From Ovis canadensis (Eukaryota > Chordata > Mammalia > Artiodactyla > Bovidae): a stretch of DNA of 64,000 bases. Of this stretch, positions 22,259 through 33,242 are shown one piece after another. The notes below the pieces were generated by a model that saw only the letters and a list, made by a program, of their open reading frames with translations, was not told the DNA's origin and ran no database searches. Position 1 is the first letter of the stretch; each line of letters starts with the position of its first letter. The DNA is taken from the NCBI RefSeq assembly GCF_042477335.2, contig NC_091247.1:227998001-228062000 (forward strand), read 5' to 3'. A program made the translations under genes and the position numbers.

Positions 22259-23520
22259 GTTCTCACTGGGGACCATCTCCACCTCTGCTCTGGCTCCTGC
22301 CCTGTTCCTGGGAGAAGAGGCAACCTGGCACATAGCACAGGTTCTATGAGCAGCTATGGAGTAAGTGACCGTCCAGGAGGCAGCTGCCTCCACGGCTGCA
22401 GAGCGGGGACCGAGCACCGGCGCCTCTGAGCCTCGAGCCTGAGCTCCGCCGCCTTCTCCTGCCCCGACCGCACCCCGTTCTTGCGCACGTCCTCCTGCCT
22501 CATCCTTGCATCTTGCACTGCCTTCACTCGTAAGTGTTTCCTGAACCCCAGCAACTCCAGCTGAGGTGGCAGCGAGCGTGTGCTGGGCCCCGTCTAGATA
22601 AGCAGTGAGAGGACTCTACGCCCAAGAAGGATCTGATGTGCCCTTGCTAGCTTTGAAGACGGAAGGAACTTCATGGTGAGAAATTCAGGCAGCCTCTATG
22701 AGCTGAGAGTCTTAGAACTGGAGAAAGAAGAGAGGCTGAAGCCCCATCTATAGGAGGAAGGCCCCTTGGGCTAGATGAGGTTGAGAGAAAAGGAGCTGTG
22801 ACCTTCAAGGTTGGCAGAGGGAGGGGGCAGGACTAGACGTTGGCATCGGGAAGATGTTCGGGCCAGTCCTTGGAGAGTTACATGGATGTGATCCGTCACA
22901 TGGAAGTCCATCCAGTATCTGAGGATTGCCATCATGCAGGTGAATGCCGCATGCTTGCCCAGGCGGAGGAGAGGCTGTTAGGTTGACCAGCTGTCCTGGC
23001 TTGCCCAGGACAGAGTAGGGTCCCCAGGATGAGAGATTTTCAGTTCTAAAACCAGATAATTCCAGGCAAACTGGGCCGAGTTGGTGGCCTTCTCTAGAGC
23101 ACTTCCTTTTCTCATTGCTGTGGACTAAGAGCCTCCGTCAGCACCTGCTAGGACATCCTTACATTTCCTTGTGGGGGCCCAGCCCCTTTCACTCCCTCTC
23201 CAAATTTCCCCATGCAAACACCTTCTTCTCACTCTTTTCAAAGTTCCATAGTCATCAGAAGCCCCACAGGACAGAGGCTGGAGACAGGGATGGACAGTGA
23301 GTATGGAAAGAAAAGTCCCTAGATCAGTACCGGATGGGAGCAGACAGTTGAGAAAATAACCGCCATTGATTTACACAACTTGCAGAAAGCAAGGAAAGCC
23401 ACACTCAGAGGCAAATGTGTTGCTTTCATCACTAAAAGGAAAGATGAAAATAAGTGAACCAAGTATTGAGATTAAGAATTTTTATAAGTAATGCATTAGT
23501 CCAGGATTTAGCAATTAAAA
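22259..23520. other. Intergenic unique sequence
   Basis: Falls in GC toward its right end. No supported gene and no recent insertion recognised. Confidence 0.4.
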
Positions 23521-23524
23521 AAAA

Positions 23525-23690
23525 AAAAAGGCCAGGTAGTAAATATTTTAGACTTTTCTAGGCCACATGCAGTCTCTTAACAGTCTTCTTTGATTTATTA
23601 ATTTTAACAACTCTTCAAAAACGTAAAATCCATTCTTAGCTTGGGGATTTGGCCCCCAGCCATAGCTTGCTGACCCCTGTATTAGTCAGG
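23525..23690. mobile_element. hAT-Charlie-type DNA transposon relic (MER1 group-like)
   Basis: Contains the paired end signatures of this old non-autonomous family: GCCAGGTAGTAAATATTTTAG on the left, and a GGATTTGGCCCCCAGCCATAG...TTGCTGACCCCTG end on the right. A 12-A run precedes it. Confidence 0.6.
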
Positions 23691-24177
23691 ATATTTTCCA
23701 TTGCAAATGACAGAAGCCAAGCTGTAGGCAATTTTAAAAAAAAACAGGGAAACTGCTGATTCACGTAACTCAAGAGTCTAATGGTGATGTGGCTTCAGGC
23801 ATAGCTGGATCAGGGCTCAAACAAACTAACCAGTGATTTTTGATCTCTCTGTCAATTCTGCTAACCCAGAAGTTAGCCACATCCCAGGCAGGCAGTGGCC
23901 CCTCACTGCTCCAGGGTTCTGCCATGCAGGTTGACAACTACAGAACAAGAGAGCTTCTCTTTCCCAGGGGCCAACAAGGTTCTAAGATCACCTGTCATTG
24001 CCTTTGGCTGGCCTGGTGGGGCCTCCATGCCTGTCCCGTAGCCGATCACTGTGGCTGGGGAAGGAGGCACTGGCCTGGGATTTTGGAGCCCAGGTTGGGG
24101 CCATTCCCGTCAGCAGTGGCTCCAATAGGAAAATGGAACAAGGGAGTGAATGTTGGGTGGGAAAAATAACCAGTGTC

Positions 24178-24345
24178 CACTGCACACCGAGAGCTCTGTG
24201 TTTAATGAGCACGTATGTAACACAGCCACTGTTATTAGCTCGTTTACTCTTCATCACAGCCCTGTGAGGGAGATTTTATTATCACCCCATTTACAGATGA
24301 GCAAACTGAGGCCTTGCTCAGGGACTTGAGGGTGATCGAGTATTG
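24178..24345 (+). repeat. MIR SINE relic
   Basis: Diverged MIR: TTATTATCACCCCATTTACAG, then ATGAGCAAACTGAGGC, preceded by CATCACAGCCCTGTGAGGGAG. Confidence 0.75.
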
Positions 24346-24845
24346 GAAACTTACCACGGCCTGTCCTATCAGCAGCTCAAAGCAGAAAGGCCACAAGCTC
24401 ATCTCCAAGGATGCTGAAAAGACATTGAGAAAAATTGAAGACTCCTTGATTGGAAAAAACGAACAGAAACTCTAAACAAACAGACAGAAACTCTTAGAAA
24501 ACGTGGCCCCGAGGCCACGCCATTAGCATGACAGGAAGGACTTTCACTTCATCTTCTTCCTCCGTTGCTCTCTCTCCTCAGAGCCGGGCTTCTGAGCCCC
24601 TCACTTGCTCCTCTAAAGCCATTCAGCCTGGAGTCTGGGCAATAGTCTGGTCCGTGATTTGATGCTGCCTCTGTGCCTTTTCCATGCTCTTCCACTCTGT
24701 CCCATCTGAAATTCCTTTCCCTCTCCTTTCTACCACTATCTACAGCCTGGTCAGGTCATAAAGGGTTCCGAGAGCCAGACCAAGACCTTGGACCTTGTCC
24801 TTGGCAAGAGCCAAACACTACGCCCTCAGGTGCCTGAGCGAGCGG

Positions 24846-25030
24846 GGGTTTCTCAATGGCGGCACCACGGGCATTCAGGGCTGGACCATTCTCGGGGTAG
24901 GGGGTGCTGTGGTGGGCGCTGGAAGGCGTTTAGTCGCATCCCTGGCCTCCACCCACTAGAGGCTTATAGCATCCCTCCCCTTCCTGGAACAACCCAAAGT
25001 ATTTCCAGATATCCTAATGAGAACCAGAGG
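24846..25030. mobile_element. MER20-like hAT-Charlie DNA transposon relic
   Basis: Matches the family in order: GTTTCTCAATGGCGGCACC, GGGCTGGACCATTCTCGG, a TTTAGTCGCATCCCTGGCCTC block, ACCCACTAGAGGCTTATAGCA, and AAAGTATTTCCAGATATCC. Family members are known to have been co-opted as enhancers in placental mammals; nothing here shows activity. Confidence 0.7.
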
Positions 25031-26335
25031 TGTAAGCTGCAAGATGTGGACTTGTGGGTGTGGAGGATGCAGGTTCTGTCCATCCTGTGGCGCGGACATC
25101 CCCAGGGCACGGCTGAGTCAGCCAGGCTCAAATAAGCATGGGCACGTTTGCAATCTTGCTTGGCGGAAGCAGAAAATTCCAAATAAGCGATTTCCTTTTA
25201 AGCCCGTGACGCAGCATCTGCATTCCCTCTGCCCACATTCCACTGATTCTGGCCGGATTCTGCTCACACTCAGCTACAGGGGGCAGGGAACCCAGGCCAT
25301 GAGCTGAGCCGCTGGCCAGGCCAGTCTCCACTTAGAGGACAGGTGGGCACACAGACCCAGACTGGGGAGAAGGGGCAGTGGGTTTTGGAGGACAGATGAC
25401 AGTCCTTCACATTCCTTTAGGCTCTGGTCCCCCCCGCCATAGCCATTTTCTGACATCTTCCCATGCTATCCATCGGATTCCCATGGGCCCCTCTAGGCCT
25501 TTGGTCCAGAGGGTACAGCCTTACCCCCTTACCTTAGGAGGCCTTGTACCCAGAGTCAGGTCCTGACCCAGCCAGTCACCCACTGGTCCCATGTGAGCCA
25601 CCCAGACCACATGCAGTCGTTCAGCCTGATCACTCCTCTGGTTTTCCTGTTGGTCTCTGTTCTTCAAGACTTCTTCCACACTCTACCGGCTTTGACTAGG
25701 GTTGACTGCCTGTAACAGCAAAGCCCCACACTGCAGTGCTTAAATTAGGTAAATGTGTGTTTTTTTCTTTCCCATAAAAGAACGCCAAATGTGGGCAAGC
25801 TGGGGCTGCTGTAAAGGCCACATACATGTCATCAGGGCCTCAGGGTCCTGCCTGCTCATCGCTCTGTTCCTGAGCACGTGTTCCTTCACCTCAGACTCCA
25901 ACACGGCTGCTGGAGCTCTGCCATCACATCAGCTTTCCAGGCAGCTGGATGGACCAAGGGCCAAAGAAGGGCATGTCTCTTCCCATTCCTGGGCACTGCT
26001 ACTTCTCATTGGCCAGAACTTGGTCACGTGATCATACCGAGCTGCAAGGGAGGTGGGAAATGTAACCTTTCAGCTGAGCGGCGCTAGACCCAGGTAAAAC
26101 TGGAGCGCCGTTACTAAGGCAGGTGGGGAGACAGCTACTGGGGCGCATGACCCCTGACTTCTCCCCACCCTGTGATCTACTCGGACGCCCTCATCCCCAG
26201 TCCATTCAGATTTCGGACAACTGGTTGTCCAGACTTTCCTCCCTTGGGGCTCAGCTGGGCCCCAGGCTGCAGTCAGATCCGGAAGCTCTGGGCTGAAGGA
26301 ATAAAGGAGCAGGTGGACACCCCACTCCCCCCAAC
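25031..26335. other. Intergenic unique sequence
   Basis: Unique DNA of mixed composition with no supported gene. Confidence 0.4.
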
Positions 26336-26339
26336 CCAC

Positions 26340-26730
26340 CCCCAGCCACCCCTGCTCATGAGAAGAGTTTTGAGTCGGAGCCAGCCCAGGCTGATCTGGG
26401 CAAAGCTGCTGGCACGGGGCCGGGGTGGGGGTGGGGGTGGGGGCACAGGCGAGGCCTCATTGTGTAATGCAAACACTTTCGTGTCTCCTGGTCGTCACTC
26501 CGCCACTGCGTTTAACGTCATGCATTTTTCATGCCTCTTAAGCCAAGTATTCTTTAGAAAACAGGACTGAGTCACTTGCTTTCCCAGCCTCTCCGAGAAT
26601 GACTGGCCAATCGTGTGGGGGAGGGGGAAGCTCATTTCTGAACAGGGGACTCATCCTTAAGTTGGATTAACTGTCTGAAATGTAATTGCATCTGAAGCCG
26701 TAATCCTATTTACCAGGTTGGTCTCCTCAA
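26340..26730. promoter_or_regulatory. Candidate distal enhancer, about 8 kb upstream of WNT7B exon 1a
   Basis: Non-repetitive, ORF-poor block with clustered factor-like sites: ACGTCA (26515-26520), AP-1 TGAGTCA (26568-26574), CCAAT (26607-26611), GGATTA (26664-26669), homeodomain TAATTG (26683-26688) and TAATCC (26701-26706). GGATTA and TAATCC are the two strands of the OTX/PITX/GSC-class site. A (GGGGTG)n tract lies at its left part (about 26418-26445). The call rests on motif density only. Confidence 0.4.
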
Positions 26731-27715
26731 AGCAGTGGGGTGTTTGTTTTTCGTCTTGGGCACCAAGAACCAGTGCACCAGGGCCAACCACTGACCACAG
26801 TGATGCCTGAGGCTCTGCATTCTCATCCCACACCCCATGGGACTCACGAACAACACAGACTTTGACTCATGGCCCCCACGGCTTTAAGGGTGGGAAGACT
26901 GACAGTCAGGGAGGAAGAGGACCTCCAGGGTCACCCAGTGGCCAAGCGAGGATTGGAGGAGCCCAAGCCTGCTGCCCCAGTACCCTGGGTGCCTGGGCTT
27001 CTCACCCTGCCCCTGCCCCTGTAGCTATAGCTGGTAGAGCCAGCATCCAACCCTGGGGCCCAGGTCCCTGGCCTGGCTCTATCGACCTCCTCGCCTACAT
27101 CCATCCCACCGTGCAGGACCCTGGGGAGGTGGGCACGCTGACCCGGACTCCACAGAGGCCTCTTACATTGGCCTGAGATGCGCACAGGCCACCAGAGGGC
27201 AGCACCCTGGGCATCGGGGCCGTCTCCAGTCCTGGCCCAGGAAACGCCTCAGGATCTGGGAGGCTCTGGGCCTTGGCTCTCGAGAGGCCTTGGCCAGCAC
27301 TGATGCCCTGTGACCCCTGAGCACTGGTGGCATCTCCGCGATGGTGAATGAACGAAGGTGTGAACGAGAGAATGAAAGGGGTGACGGCCCCACCTCGGGC
27401 CTGCCAGATCTGCTTCCTCCCTCGGCACCTTCACACCGCAGCCCCCCAGCCCTGGCATGCTGTGAGGGGGTTCTGGGATGGCGCCTCACAGCTGGCGCCT
27501 AGGCCTGGAGGCGGGGGCTGTGGGCACCAGGCTCTGTGACTCTGAGCCCCAGTTTCCCCCCATGAAATGCTTGCTTGTTGCCTCCCTGGTGGTCACCCTG
27601 AAGGGGCCTGGTGCACATCTCGTGGCCCGTGAGGAGAGGCATCTTGCCAGTGCAGGCATGACTGCGAACACCGTGGCGTCTCCAGGATGCTCTGCTCTGT
27701 GACACCTCCTCTTTC
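26731..27715. other. Intergenic unique sequence
   Basis: GC-rich, no supported gene. Contains the CTCF match at 27189. Confidence 0.4.
27189..27202 (+). promoter_or_regulatory. CTCF core motif
   Basis: CCACCAGAGGGCAG matches all 14 core positions on the plus strand, pointing away from WNT7B. Confidence 0.7.
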
Positions 27716-27915
27716 TTTTCTTTAAGATTTTTTTCCTGATGTGGACTATCTTTACCGTCTTTGTTGAATTTTGTTACAGAATTGCTTCTGCCTTATGTCT
27801 TAGTGTTTTGGCTGCAGAAGCATGTGGGAGCTTAGCTCCCTGACCAGGGATCGAACCCTCACCGCCCCCCTGGGCTGGAAGGTGGAATCTTAACCACTAG
27901 CCACCAGGGAAGTCC
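27716..27915 (-). mobile_element. CHR-type tRNA-Glu-derived SINE
   Basis: Antisense copy. At its right end the minus strand reads TGGACTTCCCTGGTGGCTAG, then a TTAAGATTCCACCTTCCA block and GGGTTCGATCCCTGGTCAGG. The body (AGCTCCCACATGCTTCTGCA) and an A-rich end lie at 27716-27740. Confidence 0.9.
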
Positions 27916-28805
27916 AGACCCCTCCTCTTGTGAGGAGCTGTGCCCAAGAGAGAGAGCGGGTGGGCACATGGGAAAGGCAGACCCACCTGCATCCTCTTCC
28001 TCCAGAGGGACAGCCGGGACCCCTGTGGAGGGACGGGGTAAATCCAGGCCAGGACCCAGGACAGAGCCCTGCCTCCAGGAAAGTGGGTCCTGCTGGCACA
28101 CTGCCCCCTTGCCTACCATCCGGAACACCAGGAACAGCAGCTCCTGGGCCCCGCTACATGGCCCTGGAGCCACCTGAGCGCTCCAGCTGGCTCTCCCCTC
28201 CCTGCCTGTGGGTGGTAGACATTGAGAGATGCCACGGTGCCTGGGCCTGGGGACCACACTCAGCCTCCCCTCCCCTCCCCCTGCACATCTCCCCACCTTC
28301 CCTGGTGCTGGTCCTTTCACCCAGTGATTGCTTCTTAAGACGGTCTGCCTGGCTCATCCTTCAGGGCTCCGCAAAGGCTGCCTCCTCCAGGAAGCCTTCC
28401 TTGACCTCCCCCACCTGGTGCTGGCCTCCTTGGGGCTCCCACGGCCCTAGGCTCTTGTCTGTTCCTGTGGCATCTCCCCTGGAGGGCAGTGCCACCCGAT
28501 TTGTTCCTGGGGGTCTGGGGCTTTTACGACATTTTCTCCAGAAACTGGAGACAACATAGGAAATGTTTTAGAGGGTGGAAGTCAGCATGGTTCAAGTGAG
28601 CCTGCCGCAAACATGCACATCTCACTGTTTCCCTGGCTGGTGAAAGTATCTGCATCTGGTCTTCTCTCAGAACCAGGCCAGGAGGAACCTGAACCTGACC
28701 CAGAGAGGAAAGTGGGTGCTGGACTGGCCTGTGGCTGCGTCACGCTGCAAAGGACAACCATCCTGCAGTCATTTGGTTGGCGGGGTCCACGTGGCTGATG
28801 CATCC
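27916..28805. other. Intergenic sequence with an L2-like relic
   Basis: A 209-codon plus frame (27930-28559) lacks domains. Within it, GGCTCATCCTTCAGGGCTCC and a CTGCCTCCTCCAGGAAGCC stretch (about 28349-28400) are the antisense L2 3' signature, so the frame is not a gene. Confidence 0.5.
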
Positions 28806-28908
28806 TTCTCTGCCTGGAGACTCCCATGGACAGAGGAGCCTGGTGGGCTACCGTCCATGGGGTCGCAGAGAGTCAGACACGACTGAGCGACTTTCACTTC
28901 ACTGCTCT
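28806..28908 (+). mobile_element. Bov-tA/BOV-A2 3' fragment
   Basis: Sense 3' portion: TGCCTGGAGACTCCCATGGAC, GAGCCTGGTGGGCTACCGTCC, then GTCGCAGAGAGTCAGACACG and GACTGAGCGACTTTCACTTCA. Confidence 0.9.
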
Positions 28909-29411
28909 GGCCAGGAAAAGGGCCTTTTCTGGTTGTTTTCTTTTTAAATTAATTATGTCAATTGGAGGATAATCTGGTTGAGCTTTAAAGAGCCCAGAGA
29001 AAAGGGGGTGACTTTATAAGGTTTTGAAGCTTTTGCTATGCCCCCTCAGACCCCAGCCGCAGGCACGTGGAGGAAGCCAGAGACAGGGCGTGCACGGAGG
29101 GGCCTGCTGTCCCACCCGGAGGGAGACCACGGGGGAGGCTCCAGCATCCCTGGGCCCAGCGTCCACACCCAGCTGGGACAGAGGCTCGTTCAGGGCACTG
29201 GCAGCCCCAGAAGAACGGGGACCACCAGTTGTGTTTGACGGGCAAGATATGCTGTCCAGGGCCCCGGGGTCCAGAAAGAAATCGGATGACTCTGCCATCC
29301 GGGGAAGACCCCCGAGAAACTGACAAGAGCCCAGGACCCCGCGAACCCCAAGGAGGCCAGACAGGGGTGTTCAGGGAAGGCTTCTTGGAGGAGGACAACC
29401 TTTGCCAAAAC
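28909..29411. other. Intergenic unique sequence
   Basis: No gene or clear repeat recognised. Confidence 0.4.
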
Positions 29412-29535
29412 TTTTAAATTATTTTTAAAAGATTTTGGCCGGCCTGTGGGATCTTAGTTTCCCCATCAGGGATCAAACCTGTGTCCCCTGCATTGGAAGC
29501 ATGAAGTCAACCATTGAACTGCCAGAGAAGTCCCT
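29412..29535 (-). mobile_element. CHR-type SINE fragment
   Basis: Antisense: an A-rich end at 29418-29432, antisense B-box CAGGGATCAAACCTGTGTCC, and head GAACTGCCAGAGAAGTCCC. Confidence 0.85.
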
Positions 29536-30863
29536 GTATTTCTTACGATAAATCTCAGCGTCGCCCTTCCCGGCTGGCCCTTAGCCCTGGGCTCCAGGGT
29601 CTCTTTGCCCTGAGTGTGGAGGGCAGGGGTCTCCCTCTCCTCTCGGGGGAGTCAGGATCAGGGTTGGGTGATTGCAGCCGGGCCAGGCAGGGGGCTGGGG
29701 AGGCCTGGAACCCCCTGGGCATGGAGGGCTTCCCGGGATGGCAGGGTGGCCCCAGCCTGGTGGCAGAGGCGAGGCAGAGGAATTAGGTCCCTGGGGTGAG
29801 GGGCCTGGGGAAACCTCCCTTCCTGGCTCCCTCTGAACCGTGGGGACAAGAGCAACATTCACTTCTGACAAGTCACAGGCCTCTGTCTCCTCCACTGCCC
29901 TGTCCAGAGTGTCCCCGCCCCGGGTCCCTAGGATTCACACGGGCAGATCTCTGTTCCCAGACAGCCCGTGGCCCCTTGCCCTTGACCTTGGAGGTCCAGC
30001 CCAGTTCTGGGTTCCTCTGGAGTCCCTGACATCCCCCACTGTTCCCACCAGAGGGCGCCTTGCAGCCGGGAACAGCTGTGGCTCGGGGACCAGTGGGGCT
30101 TAAGGCAGGGCGCTGGGGGGACAGACTGGCGGAGGGCTGAGATCGGGCAGACCCCTCCCTGGGGGTGCTGGCGAGGGGCTGGGAGGTGGATGGCAGGGGG
30201 GCCTGGGGAGGGGGCTCCTCCCCCAGGCGGGGAGACTGAGGCGGGACGACCATTTGGATGCGGGGTCCCCACGGGGCTGCAGGGCTACATGAGTCCCCCG
30301 AGGACCTCGAAACGGACACAGCAGAGGCTGGGAGAGCGTGGGGCTTGCAGGGCGCAGTGTGTGCGTCCCGTCGTCCCTGGGGCCGCTGGGGTGTGTCCTC
30401 TTCCGGCCGCTGAGGGGGGACGCGCCCGGGGTGGGGACATCCAGGGACTCTGCTTCAGGTCCCTGGGGCACCCGAGGACAGACTGCCGGTCACCCACCAG
30501 GCTTTGCCTTTGAGGAGCCGCCAAACCGGTGTCTACCGTGACGGCCTGGCTGCCCCCGCACCCCGGGCCTCCAGTCTCCTCCTGCGGCCCTCTCTGCTGT
30601 TTCATTGCTGCTGTTCTTCAGTCTCCCGGTGAGACGGGCATCTCAGGCTGGTGCCTTTTACGGCTGAATAACACCCGGGGCTCTTCCTCAGGGCTCAGGC
30701 GCAGGAGGGAGACCGCTGAAGCCAGGCGACGCCCCCAAGTTCAGGGGCGGCCACGGAGGCAGGGGCTGGGGGACATCAGTTCTTCCTGGAAACTTCGAGG
30801 ACACACGGCGAGCAGGCCAGCAGAGCAAGTGTGGAGTCCAGCGTGCTCCAGGCGGTGGTGGAG
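29536..30863. other. Intergenic unique sequence
   Basis: GC-rich, no supported gene. Holds the CTCF match at 30046 and ends at the CA-rich array. Confidence 0.4.
30046..30059 (+). promoter_or_regulatory. CTCF core motif
   Basis: CCACCAGAGGGCGC matches all 14 core positions on the plus strand. It is the strongest-looking copy of the four, with the common GGCGC ending. Confidence 0.75.
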
Positions 30864-33242
30864 AACACACACACTCTCACATGCACACACACACACACAG
30901 GCACACAGACACACACAGAGATACACACACACACAGGCACACAGAGACACACTCACACACAGGCACACAGACACACACAGACACACAGACACGCACAGAC
31001 ACACAGACACACACACATAGGCACACAGACACGCACACTCACACACAGGCACACAGACACACGCAGAGACACACACACTCACAGCCTCAGAGACACACAC
31101 AGAGACACACACACACAGGCTCAGAGACACACAGAGACACACACACACAGGCACACAGACACACACAGAGACACACTCACACGCAGATACACACACACAC
31201 ACAGGCACACAGACACACTCACACAAAGGCACACAGACACACACAGAGAAACACTCACACACAGACACACACTCCCAGACAGACACACACACACAGGCAC
31301 ACAGACATGCACACTCACACACAGGCACACAGACACGCACACTCACAGGCACACAGACACATGCAGAGACACACACACAGCCTCACAGACACACACAGAG
31401 ACACACACACACACAGGCTCAGAGACACACACACAGACACACACACACACACAGAGGCTCAGAGACACACAGAGACACAATCACACACAGGCTCAGAGAC
31501 ACACACACACACAGAGGCTCAGAGACACACAGAGACACACTCACACACAGGCTCAGACACACACACACACACAGAGGCTCAGAGACACACAGAGACACAC
31601 TCACACACAGGCTCAGAGACACACACACACACACACACAGGCTCAGAGACACACACAGAGACACACACAGGCTCAGAGACACACAGAGACACACACACAC
31701 AGGCACACAGACACACACAGAGACACACTCACACGCAGATACACAGACACACACACACAGGCACACAGACACTCACACTCACACAAAGGCACACAGACAC
31801 ACACAGAGAAACACTCACACACAGACACAGACACACACTCCCAGACAGACACACAGACACATACACAGGCACACAGACATGCACACTCACACACAGGCAC
31901 ACAGACACGCACACTCACAGGCACACAGACACACGCAGAGACACACACACAGCCTCACAGACACACACAGAGACACACAAACACACAGGCTCAGAGACAC
32001 ACACAGAGACACACACACACACAGGCTCAGAGACACACACACAGACACACACACACAGAGGCTCAGAGACACACACACACACAGAGGCTCAGAGACACAC
32101 AGAGACACACTCACACACAGGCTCAGAGACACACACACACACACACAGGCTCAGAGACACACACAGAGACACACTCACACACAGGCTCAGAGATACCCAG
32201 AGACACATTCACACACAGACACACAGACACACGCAGAGACACACACACACATAGGCTCAGAGACACACACAGAGACACACTCACAGACACACAGACACAC
32301 ACACACACAGGCTCAGAGACACACACAGAGACACACTCACACACAGGTTTAAAGACACACACAGAGACACACTCACAGACAGACACACAGACACACACAC
32401 ACACAGGCTCAGAGACACACTCACACACAGGCTCAGAGACACACACACACACACAGGCTCAGAGACACACAGAGACACACACACAGGCTCAGAGACACAC
32501 AGAGACACACTCACACACAGGCTCAGAGACACAGACACACACTCACGCACAGACACACAGACACACACACACAGGCACACAGACACACACAGAGACACAC
32601 ACACTCACAGCCTCAGAGACACACACAGAGACACACACACACAGGCTCAGAGACACACTCTCACATGCACACTCACACACAGGCACAGAGACACACACAC
32701 AGTGATACACACTCTCACATGCACACAGACACACACACACAGGCACACAGACACACGCAGAGACACACACACTCACAGCCTCAGAGACACACACAGAGAC
32801 ACACTCACACACAGGCCCACAGACACACACACAGACACTCACACATAGGCACACCGACACAGTCAGAGACACACACACACACTCACATGCACACAGACAC
32901 ACACCCAGAGACACACACTCTCACATGCACACAGACACACACTCACACATGCACACACACTCACATACACACAGACACGCACAGGCACACACATTCACAC
33001 ACAGCCAAACATATACACACTCACAGAGACTGACACACACACTTACACAGAGACACACATACACATTCATGTACTCTGACAAACACACACTCACAACGAC
33101 ACACTCAGACAGACACACACACTCATGCACTCACAGACTGACACATGCAGACACACATACGCCCACATGCACTCACAGAGACACATCCTGACACACGCAC
33201 AGACACACACGCAGACATACAAACCGAAGCACAGACACACCC
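30864..33242. repeat. CA-rich complex satellite/minisatellite array (about 2.4 kb) with higher-order duplication
   Basis: Almost the whole interval is built from ACACAC runs joined by short variant words: GGCACACAGAC, GGCTCAGAGAC, ACAGAGACACACTC and CAGCCTCAGAGAC. Variant words show longer duplications. The block around 31140-31420 recurs at about 31690-31990, with landmarks ACACAAAGGC (31221 and 31781) and ACTCCCAGAC (31271 and 31837). A shorter block carrying CACAGCCTCAGAGACAC recurs near 31078, 32608 and 32777. The 624- and 457-codon Thr/His-rich frames across it come from the absence of stops in this vocabulary. Composition degrades from 32900 onward. Confidence 0.97.

Noticed and set aside
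30831..32705. 624-codon Thr/His-rich ORF
   Set aside because: It is a by-product of the CA-rich tandem array, which rarely creates stop codons; several frames on both strands are open there.
30864..33242. Regularly spaced repeats resembling a CRISPR array
   Set aside because: Units are CA-rich satellite words without unique spacers, in a mammalian genome.
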